This document shows positions 54,452-64,000 of a stretch of DNA of 64,000 bases, piece after piece. The position numbers and the translations under genes are program-made. Below the pieces are notes generated by a model, which was not told the DNA's origin, searched no databases, and saw only the letters and a program-made list of their open reading frames with translations. Positions within the stretch are counted from its first letter, which is position 1; each line of letters opens with the position of its first letter. The stretch is taken from NCBI GenBank assembly GCA_017590115.1, contig JAGGNK010012559.1, positions 3,765,236 to 3,829,235 on the forward strand. Direction: 5' to 3'. This DNA is from Montifringilla adamsi. Lineage: Eukaryota > Chordata > Aves > Passeriformes > Passeridae.

Positions 54452-55955
54452 GGTGCCACCAGCGCAGCCCAGCCCAGCCCTCACCCTCTGGATGGTGTGG
54501 TGTTGGCTGGTGGCATCTTCACCCTGTGCCAAGCGCTCACCGGGGCCCTGGGTGCCCACCCTGCCCTTCCCATCTGTCTCCAACGCAGCCAAGAGTCCCC
54601 GAAGAGTTCATCTCCATCATCCTCTGCACTGGAATTTGCTTTGTCCTGCACAGGTCTGGGGTGGCACTGGGCTGGGTCCTCCTCAGGACTGTGGGGTTTG
54701 CTGAGCCCGAGGTGACCAGGCTCATCTTTAAACCTGATCTAGTCCATTGTTGAGCCTGGCTTAGCCATGTCAGTGCCGGGATGGCCGTGCTGGAGCTGCA
54801 GGGCAGTGAGGGCCCCAGGGCAGTGAAGCTTCTAAACTTCCCTGGGCAAAGCACTTCCAGCATGTCCCCACATCCCACCTGCACCAGTGAGTCCCTGCAG
54901 CCACAGCCCAGCCCCTGGTAACCATTGCTTGTTGGTGAGAGTGAGGTGTCCTGGGCTGTAAAAGAGAAAAAAATAATTCTGAAAAGTGACCTCAGAATGC
55001 TGGGAAGTAAATTTATGTCAAATGATCCAACACAATGTATGTTTTTAATGTCAGTATTAGAGGAAAGTTAATTTAGGTTTATGTGTGTGTGCATGTCTGT
55101 CTGCTGTGGGCAATGCTCTCACTCAGTGCATGATCCCAAAGCTGCTCGTGAACTTGTGGTGTTGGTGTTTGTATTAATTTATCACTTGGGAGCAAAAAGA
55201 TTTTTTTTTTTTTTAATCTGTATTTTATCCAGTGAGAGCTGTACACAGAACCCAAAGAGCAAGTGTCTTACCTGGAGATGGAAAAGGAGCTGCTGTGTGT
55301 GTTTGCTGTGCTTTGCTGTGCATCCCTAGGACACACATTCCATTTGAGTGCTGACGTGCAGGAGCAGCAGTGGGCAGTGAGGGCTCAGCCAGAGGGGTCT
55401 GCACTCCCAGTCCTGCCCTGGTTGCCAAGCAAAGCCGGGCACTGACTCCATTTCTCATCTGCAAAGGAGGGTGGGTGATGAGGGACTCCAGAGATTCCTC
55501 CCAGCCAAACAGCTGCCTGCCAGCAGAGGAGCCACTTCACCAGTAGCCCAGGGAGCAGCAGAACCTGGCAGCCTGGTCAGATCCTGGCACCCACCAGATG
55601 CTCCTGGACTGTGGATGAACAACTGTGGCCAAGCCCACCAGTGCCCCAGGGGCCAGGGGCAGCACCAGCCTCCTCCTGCCCCCCCTGGGGCACAGCCAGG
55701 CTCTGCTCCCCCTGGGGTTGCTGCCCCGGGTGAAGTGAGGAGATCCACAAAAATCCTCTTCCAGAAAGGACATTTTGGTGGCAAGGGGTGCACGTGTGCC
55801 AGTGCTGGAGGATTCTGGCAGCTTCCAGCAAGGCTCGTGCTGCCCTCACCTCCCTTCTGCTCGCTCGTGTCCAGCGCCTGCTGCCTCTGTCGTGTCCCAG
55901 ACCTGTGATCGTGGGCATGTTGCACATCTTAATAAAAGCCTTGGAGCTGAAGGAG
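54452..55955 (+). other. C1orf216: C1orf216 3' untranslated region
   Basis: Non-coding sequence from the stop to the first AATAAA at 55931-55936. An internal (T)n near 55201-55214 and a TGTGTG run near 55083 are present. Length is inferred from the poly(A) signal. Confidence 0.6.
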
Positions 55956-58900
55956 CTGAGCCCCAGCTGGATTTGTTCCTTTCTTTCCCTTCCCAAGGCT
56001 GCGGGGCTGGGAGCAGCCACCCCGTGCTCGGAGCGTGTGCAGGTGGAGCTTGGGCAGGTGGAGCTTGGGCAGGTGGAGGGCACAGGTGTTGGCACCTTCC
56101 TCCCATCCCTGCATCCCTGGGCATGCTGCCCTGCTGTGCCAGCGCTGGCAGCTCATCCAGGCTCAATTTTTACAGGTTTTTTTTAAGCCCCGGTGTGTGT
56201 TGCTCCTCCCCTCTCTCCCGTGGGGCAGCCGGGCTGCGCTCGGAGTGCAGGATTCACCTTCTGCCCCGGGAGAACGCGGCTGGAACCGGGGGGACCGGAT
56301 TCCCGGATTGCTGGCACCCTGCCCTGCGGCCCTGCTCGTGGGGAGGGCTGGGGGCAGCGCCGGGTGATGGGGGTGGCAGATAACAACACCTGAGTGTTGA
56401 CCCAAAGGTGACTTTGCCTCAGGCTTCACAGAGATTAACTAGAGATGAAAAACCGAGGCTGTAGCAGCCCTTTGAACCCTCTCTCACCTTTCCCCCCACC
56501 CCTTCCTGCTTCTCCTTTCCAGCCTCTGAGTCTGTGGGAATCCAGGGATGCAATTCAGGGATCCATGTACAGACACAGCAAGGCATGAAGGGCAGAGTGG
56601 CCACATTTTTCCATCTTTATCCATGCTGGGAAGTTTGTCCAAGCCCTCAGGGGTTCCACAGGATGTGGGGTGCTCCTCGCTGAGCCCATTTCTCACCTCA
56701 TCCACTTCCCATGGAGCCCATGCTCCCTCAGGTTTGGGGGAACATGAGCCCTCCCAGCCCCGCAGTGAGACTGAGAGATTCTCTGTTTATCTTGGTCAAA
56801 TGCATTACACAAATAATTATTTCCAAGGTAAATATTGTGAAAATCCAGATTATTTGCTCAAGAAATGAAAGAATAACTGAGGGAGCACATCAAAGAGGTG
56901 GATCTGCTCTGGCAACAAGAGGCTTCCTCCCTGGTTATTGGGAGCCTGATGCTCCTGCCCCAGGACCTGGCTGGAGATGGCCAGAACTGATTTGCAAAAT
57001 CAACTTCAGACAGAGCTTTTCCACCCCCAGCTCCCGTGCCCCAAATGAGATTTGGGAGTTCATTAAAAACCTGACCAGTTGCGGGGGGGAAAAACAATAA
57101 AGACACAAAAACGCTGCAGGCTTGAGCCCAGGCCAGCTTGGAGGGGGCAGGGTCCCACCCCCCAAGGAAAATCTGACATCCCCAGGACACTGTGACCCTG
57201 CAGGGGCAGGGTCTCACCCCCCAGGACACTGTGACCCTGCATGCCCTGCTCAGCCCCTGTGGGTGCAGTTCAGGTGGGATGGGTGCCCCAGGCAGGCTCC
57301 AGCACGGGGCTGGGACAGGGATGTGACCCAGGACTCCCTGCCAGGGCTTTCCCCATCCTCAGGGATTGCCAAACCTCCGTAAAGGGGCTGAATTCTCACC
57401 TCACAGAGGGATTAACTTGGCTCTCCAGCCCCCAACACCCCCAGGTCGGTGGGAATGGCAGCAGCAGGGTCTGGATCCAGCCACTGCTCTGAGCAGAAAC
57501 CTGGAGCCACGTTGGGGCTCCCCCCAGCACGGGGGGATCTGAGCTGTGGACCCCACAGCATCCAAGTCTGAATTCCCATGCCTGACCCACAGCTCCTCTG
57601 AAAGTTTATTATTACTATTATATCAAATCCCTGTGACGCTGGGCCAGTTTTACTGCACAAAGCAGGGTTTGGCAAACGTTGCCTTGCTTTGAAAGTTAAA
57701 ATAATGGCACTCAACCAAAATCAAGTATTTATGAAGCTTTGGAGGGAAATATTTTACCTTGTAATTGGAATCCACTCTAACCCTTTCCAGTATTTTATGG
57801 GCTTAAAAAAAGACTTTAAAAATAAAATTGAATGATGTGATAACTGATGCAATGAAAGTACAAAAGAAAATTAATCATCTCAGGCCATTATCCAGAGATC
57901 CAGGCTGGGACACACTTAAAGCACCCCAGGATCCCTTGTTTATTGTGTCTCAGACTTCCAGATCCCACATGTTTGGTTTGCAGAGGGAAAAGGGCTTTCC
58001 CTGCTCTCAGCTGGGAGATGAGCACAGACAGAGCTGCTCCCCTCACCCCAAATGTCCCATCCAGGCAGCACCCAGTGTGCTGAGGGGTCCCACACCCCGT
58101 GTGCCACTGTCACCATCCTTCCCAGGCTGCTCCCTGGGGCATGGAGGAGTGAGGCTGCCCGGAGAGATGAGCTCAGCCCTTATAGGATCCATATGTGCCA
58201 CCGTGCTGGGAGCACCTGCCACTGCCTGGGGGGTCCAGGAGGGTGGTGGGGAGCAGGGGGGGCTCTGTCCTGCTGCTCCAGTCTCTCCACAGAGAGATCC
58301 TCCTTTTCCCTGCAGCCCTGGGCAAGTGGCACTGACCAGTGGGAACTGGAGGCAAATCCTGGGAGTTCACCTGTGGGCCTGAGCCTTGGTGCATCCCTCC
58401 TGTTCCAGCAGCATCCACTGGGACAGAAGCACCATTCACAGGATTTTTCAGGCTATTCTCACTCCCTGATGCTTTATATTTCATTTTAACTGCCTCGCAC
58501 TGGCAGAATAAATACAGAAGAAATACAGTCACCTCCTGCTTGAAACAGAGCAGAGCAGCACCAGTGCCAAGAGCTCGGGGTGGACAAGGTGGGAGGCAGG
58601 ATTTGGAATACCAGGATCTTCCCCCCACCTTGCACTGCTGAGCTGTCAGGACACATTGCAAACCCTGATGCCCTTCCAGGGTATTTCTAAAACCTTGGAA
58701 CGTGTTAAAATCTGGCCATCATCCCAGCCTGATCACTAAACATGAACCTGGAGCACCACAGGCAGAACTGGACCACGCTGGGATGTGAGCAGCAGAGCCC
58801 GGCTCAGTGTGAGCATCCTCACCTTGGATGGTTCGTTTTCCAGGACCCCTTTCCTGCTCGTCCTTTCCAGGGGCGTTGGGATGGGCGGGACCCCGAGCGC

Positions 58901-61900
58901 CGGGCTCTGCCGCGGTATCTGATGGAAACGCAGTTTGAGCCTCCCTTCTTTAATGATTCCCTTTGAAATGTTGTTGCTTCCGCACATCCCCCTTCGGGGT
59001 AGAATATTAAGCAAGAGCAACTCGGCTGGAAATTCAGATTGTTTTTGTGTCTGTTTTCATTTACATTTTAATGACAGAGGAATTGTAGCAATCGAAGCAA
59101 TCAGGCTGTTTGCAGCAGGGCCAGGGAAAGGGGCAAAAAATCACCTGCCACCGCCTCACCTTTGCCCTCTGTAAACAGCACCAGGAGCTAGGAATCATCA
59201 CCAGGAGCTAGGAATCACCAACTTTTGGCATGAAGGGGATCTTTTCCCCTTTCTCCTGCCCAGGCAGGTGGGATTTAAGCCAGAAATGGGCTCTTGGACC
59301 CCTTCAGGGGCTTTGCCCAGGTGCAGCATTGAGACACAGGAGCACTGGGAGTTTGGGACTGGGGAAGGGGATGTGGTGTGAAGGAGTGAGCACATGGGTG
59401 CTGTCCATTTGGGATGGCAGGGTGCTGAGGCCAAGGCTGCTGGTGCTGCTCCAGGAGCTCACTGCACCTGCAGGAGGAGAGGAAAAGGGCTCCCAGACAT
59501 CCTCCTCTGCTTTGGACAGCAGTGGGGCAGGATTTCCCCTGTGAGAGCAGAGCCCTGTCCCAGGAACCAGCACCTCAGTGCCCAGGAACCAACTCAGTGC
59601 CTCAGCAGCAGCTCGTGGCTCTTCAGATGAGGTATGGGGATCCAGGCCTCCCTGAGAAAACAGCTGGGAGTAAAGATCACTGGAAGAGAGGCAATAAACT
59701 CTCGGTTATTCTTCTGCCAGGGAGGCCAATCGAGCTGCAAAGAGTGCCCCAAGGCCAGCTGTACATCATTCTTTCCTCGCTCGGGTCCTGTGTGATGTAG
59801 TGGCTGTCTCGCTGGAGGGAATGCCTTCCTGGTTTTCAGCATCAGCACTGGAATATCTGGAGCCCTGGAAGCATCGGGTTGAATCCCAAAAGCCCCAGTG
59901 CTGCATTTTATTCCTTCAAGATGATAATAATCCGAGTGCCACACACACAGGGCCTGTCCATGAGTGTTTGATTGAGGGCTAAAAACAAAGGTTCTTCCTG
60001 CACAGCCAACAAACCCCTGTGCAGCCCCAGGGGCTCTGGGGGGGCTGCTGGCTCCTCCTGGCCACCATGGGGGGCACACCATTCCCCACAGGCTGCTGCA
60101 CTTTGGGGTGGGCTGGGGGCTGCCAAAGACAGGCTCCAGCTCTGTGACACAGGTGGGACTGCAGTGTCACCACTGCCAACCTCTGCAGACAGGAACCCCT
60201 GGGGTGCAGGCTGGGCCCAGGTTTCAGCCTCTGGGATGGCCAGATTGGTCTCCAAGCTCTCTGTGGACCACTGGAAGTGGACAAAAGCTCAGGTTGGTGT
60301 GGCAGAGTGAGGCTTCCAGCTTGTCTGCGCTTAGACTTAAACTCAAGTTCCTGGCTTGGCTGCATTCATAGACTCTATCTATGTTTTCCATCTTGGAATC
60401 TCCATTTTCTTCTGTCCTGGCTTAATTTCTCTGCTCTGGACAGGGCCAGAGGGGGAAGGCAGCTTCCAGCTCCCAGTCACGGATGGAGGCTGCATTTCAC
60501 ACTAACGACAAAGTGAAACAACAAAGAAATGCATCTGGGTTTTTAAAGTCCATTTAGGGCTTGGCTCCTTGTGTTTTCCATTCCCAAAGCCTCCTTCCCC
60601 AAGTCTCCAGCCCTGCCCTGCCAGTGGCACCACCTGTATTTTCACGTTTGGGTGCTGCCAGAGGGAAGAGTGGCACCAGCAGTGCCAGGACTGGAGTGCT
60701 GGATCCCGTCACCACCCGACCCTTTCATCTCCTGAGTTGTGGCACCCTCGGTTTCTCAAGCCATCCAAAAACTTCCCAGGGTGAGGAGCCCCAAGCTGAC
60801 TTTCTGTCTCCTTTGTTTGCTCCAGGAGGGCGAGGAGGAGGATGCGGAGCCAGCAGTGGGGCACACACACCCCAGCAAACCCGCCGAAACCCGGGAGAAA
60901 TGCAAACTTTTTAAAAATTCATGAAAACCAAGGAACACAAAGCCGAATTAGGAGAGCCAGTAGTGCTGGGCTGAGTCTGTTTGGTGTTGATACTGTGCAG
61001 AATTAAGTCAGACTGGTCTTTCTTGTGGCCAGAGGGTAGGAAACGGGCTCCCAGTGGAGAGGACCCAGGCCGGCGCGGGCGATGCTGAGCGGGGATTGAT
61101 AACCCGGCGCGGGGGGCCGCGGCTCCCACGGATGCTGCTCCGGGCCCAAAAGCTGCATTTATCCCAGCGATAGCAGCCGAGCCAGAGCTGCAGGCCTTGG
61201 GGGCAAAAAAGGCTTAAAAACCCATCCTTCATTCATCAGGCAGCTGAGACAGAGAGGGGGAGGAGGGGGAGACAAAAATGATGGAGAACGAATTAAGAAT
61301 TGGAGGAAACACGGAGGGGGAGCTGCTGTGCCCCGGACAAGGGGCTCAGCCCTGCCCAGACCCTTGCCCACAAAGCCAGGAATGGGCAGGAACCTGGGTA
61401 GAGGGGTGCCAAGGAGGGCATCAGGGCATGAATCCCTGATGCTGACCTGAGGTGTCACTTCCTGATCCCCAGATAACACCCCTCTCCAATCCTGGAGCCA
61501 CCCACTGCAGATGCTGGTGGGTGGGAGGCAGCAATGGGTGCTGAAGTCCCTTTCCAGCATCTTCCCCTGCTGCCCTGACAATGCTGGGTGACCACTGGGA
61601 ATTTTGCAGACAGGAGAAGGTTCATCAGTCACTTCTCAGGAGCAAATAACACAATGTGACAGCGAGGGGCTGCGAGGGGCTGCAGAGACCCCTGCATTGA
61701 GGGAAACCCACCATGCACAGAGAATGTGCCCAGCAGCGGGGGCAGGGTCCTGCCAGAGCAGGGATCAGTGTGGGCAGGCAGCAGAGAGGGAAGGGGGAGC
61801 TGGAGATGCCCATGGCTGCAATGTGCACCCCAAAAGCTCCCACCTGCTGAGGGAGATTTCTGCTCTGCCCCCAGCTCCTTGGGACATGCAGGCAGCTCGA

Positions 61901-63114
61901 CAGGGAAAACTTTCCAAAGGACTTGGTTTGGTTGCACACTGGAAGAAAACCAAGTTTTAAAACCTTGAACAGTTGATGATGTTCCCTAGCCAGCCCCAGT
62001 TCTGCACTCATCGACTGCAGGGCCAGAAGGAACCATGACATGAATCAAATTTGACATTTCACCCAGCCTGGGCCAAGGAAACTCACCCAGAACCTTCTCC
62101 ACCAGCCCCACAGTTCCTGACAGCAGCGTGGTGGCTGGGAAAGCATCTGTCAGCTCTGTGGCAACAAACGAGGCCATGGGCACAGCAATTAACACCCCAC
62201 ACCCACAGTGTGGGGACACCCATGGCAGATCTGAGAGCGGATGCCAAATCCCCCTCTCCACTCACCTTTGTGGACACCTAAAGTACATTTGGGAATGTGC
62301 CCTCGCTGGGTGCTGGGAATGAGCTGTTTGCACCCCATGGGGGTCACCTGATGGCCACACTGGTCACCCAGGCCAGAAGCAGAAGTGCCACCACCCAGCA
62401 TCTCCTTGTTGAGGAAGGAGTCTCCTGCCACGTTACTCAGTGGGGTCCAAAGCGCCAGGATTGCACTGTGGAAATAATTCAAATTAGGCATGCGTGTAAT
62501 TACCGATATTTTATCCAAACAGGAGGAGCTGGAACATCCCTGGGTATCTGGGGAATCATCTCACTAGATGCAAAGCAGGAAACGATGTGGTGGATGGGGG
62601 ACAGGCTTATGCAGACCCTGCCCAGGGCTGCCTGGTGGGACAAGGGGACAATAAATGTCCTGAGGGCATGCCACCAGTGTGGACATCCCACCAGTGTGGA
62701 CATCCCACCTGTGTGGACATCCCAGCCAAGCTCCTCCTCTGCCGCCCCTTCCATGATATATCATGGTGGGACAACCATCCAGACAGCAGATATCCATCTC
62801 CAAGCATCCTAAGTGCTTGGAATGGCAAGCTCTTGTCCCATCCTGCTCATCTCCCAGCTCTTCCCAAGCCCTGTCAGAGGAGGCTCCATCCCTGCTGGTG
62901 CTGCCACACCAGAGCCTGCACCTTCCTTGTGGTGGAGGACAAGGCTGTGGCAGCTCCCAGCTGTGGGACCTGGCAGAGGGAGAAGTTGTGTCCAGTGATC
63001 TCTAGGGACAGGGAGCCAGCAGGAGAGGTGTGGATTGAAACCAGCCAAGTTTCTCCAGGCCAGCCCTGCTCTGGTTCAGCTCTGAGCAAGTTTTCCATGC
63101 CCTGGGTTTAAGTT
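55956..63114. other. Downstream intergenic region, no gene seen
   Basis: About 7.2 kb of GC-rich sequence without a supported gene. PSMB2, the next gene in human, is not visible. Small direct repeats occur near 56041-56080 (GGCAGGTGGAGCTT), 57177-57240 (AGGACACTGTGACCCTGCA twice) and 59180-59220 (CACCAGGAGCTAGGAATCA twice). AT-rich patches at 57600-57880 and 58940-59110, and a CpG patch at 61060-61140, are candidate regulatory sequence only. Confidence 0.4.
62671..62726. repeat. 17-bp tandem repeat, GTGTGGACATCCCACC
   Basis: Three adjacent copies, the third with one substitution. Confidence 0.9.
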
Positions 63115-63115
63115 T

Positions 63116-63194
<79 letters not shown>

Positions 63195-63300
63195 NNNNNN
63201 NNNNNNNNCTTTTTTTTTGGTTTTTTTTGTTTTTTTTTTGTTTTTTTTTTTTTTTTTTTTTTTTTGTTTGTTTGTTTGTTTTTTTTGTTTTTTTTTTGGC
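63115..63300. repeat. Poly-T tract containing a 14-N gap
   Basis: About 80 T, then N at 63195-63208, then T-rich sequence with scattered G and TTTG repeats. A homopolymer of this length beside a gap is probably an assembly or consensus artefact. It generates the artificial poly-Phe/poly-Lys frames here. Confidence 0.9.
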
Positions 63301-64000
63301 TTGGAACAAGCCCAATGCGCCAAGTTTTGCATGATTTTCTGCCTCCAGCTCCAGACTTTCCAGAAACTCAACCTCTAGGCTTGTGCCAGACGCCTGCTGC
63401 TGGCTCCTGGTGCTGCCAAAACTGCCCTGGAGGCTGCTCAGGAGTCGCCAGCTCAAAGGACAGGCACGAGCCTTACCCCGGGCTCGGCAGCAGCCCCGTG
63501 GCTCAGGGGACAAGATGGGGATGGAGCCCGGGGCAGGGGCTCATCCCACTGCTGCTGGGAGCGTGTCAGAGCAGGTTCCTGCAGTAAAGGTGAAATTTGC
63601 AGGGAACTCCTCTGAAATGAAAGCAGCCTCTGGAGCAACCTTTCCTCAGGAATTACCCTGCTGATTAATCTCTCCTGAAGTCACTGGTGATAAATGAAGC
63701 GATTAAGGGACTGACCTGCCTGTGGGGCTGGGGTTTTGTGGGGCTGGCAGGGAGGGATGCTCTCCCCCACCACCATTTGGGCTCTTTACAGGCCTGACAC
63801 TCTAAATCCGTATCACCAGAGCAGCCCCCAGTGGCTCTTGCAGTGGGGACTGTGCTGGGAGAAGGCCACCGGTGACCACCCAGGTGTGTCCCTGCTCAGA
63901 GGGGACTATGGAAATTGGGGAGAGGGTGTGGAGGCCAGAGTGACCCGGGGGCCGGGGCAGAGGGCCGGGGGTGCTGCTGCTCTCAGCTGCTTTTGGTGGT
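63301..64000. other. Right edge, no gene seen
   Basis: GC-rich unique sequence with no supported exon, repeat or CpG-dense promoter. Open frames are short and lack recognisable motifs. Confidence 0.4.

Noticed and set aside
54046..54592. Minus-strand frames of 137-245 codons opposite C1orf216
   Set aside because: Shadows of the GC-rich C1orf216 coding exon.

Overview
The window is vertebrate nuclear DNA, almost certainly from a bird, and reads like a GC-rich microchromosome segment. The evidence is intron-rich genes with GT-AG splice sites, CpG-island promoters, at least a dozen CR1 LINE fragments, GC-rich minisatellites, and no mammalian-type SINEs. Nothing prokaryotic is present. Two assembly gaps (4029-4581 and 63195-63208) are bordered by poly-T.

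Three protein-coding genes can be read exon by exon. (1) AGO4 (Argonaute-4) is on the minus strand. Coding exons 2-18 lie at 9259-17960 and give 854 residues plus stop, which is human AGO4 less the seven residues of exon 1. A long 3' UTR runs down to about 5.8 kb. (2) CLSPN (claspin) is on the plus strand, 24905-37675. Twenty-five coding exons join in frame to 1340 residues (human 1339), with a 3' UTR ending near 38.86 kb. (3) The C1orf216 (UPF0500) orthologue is on the plus strand, CDS 53627-54451, 274 residues in one coding exon. It has a non-coding first exon ending at 52396 and a 3' UTR to about 55.95 kb. Gene order and relative orientation match human 1p34.3 (AGO1-AGO4-CLSPN-C1orf216), so the CpG-rich block and gap at 3.2-4.75 kb is probably the AGO1 promoter. 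No AGO1 coding exon is visible.

Layout: 1-3150 non-coding with a CpG-rich left edge; 3160-4780 interrupted CpG island; 5.8-20.4 kb AGO4; 20.4-24.65 kb AGO4/CLSPN head-to-head spacer holding a nested pair of opposed CR1s, a decayed extra copy of CLSPN exon 6 and a decamer minisatellite; 24.65-38.86 kb CLSPN; 38.9-52.1 kb gene-poor, with CR1s, minisatellites and an orphan CpG block; 52.1-55.95 kb C1orf216; 56-64 kb no gene seen.

Functionally, AGO4 is a small-RNA effector that here lacks two of the four slicer residues. Claspin is the ATR-CHK1 checkpoint adaptor and replisome component, with a PIP box and three CHK1-binding repeats. C1orf216 has no assigned function. The neighbourhood is conserved synteny rather than a pathway cluster. 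I found no new multi-gene system. The most notable observations are the relic CLSPN exon 6 copy upstream of its own promoter, a GC-AG intron in AGO4, CR1 sequence next to a CLSPN splice acceptor, and the nested inverted CR1 palindrome.
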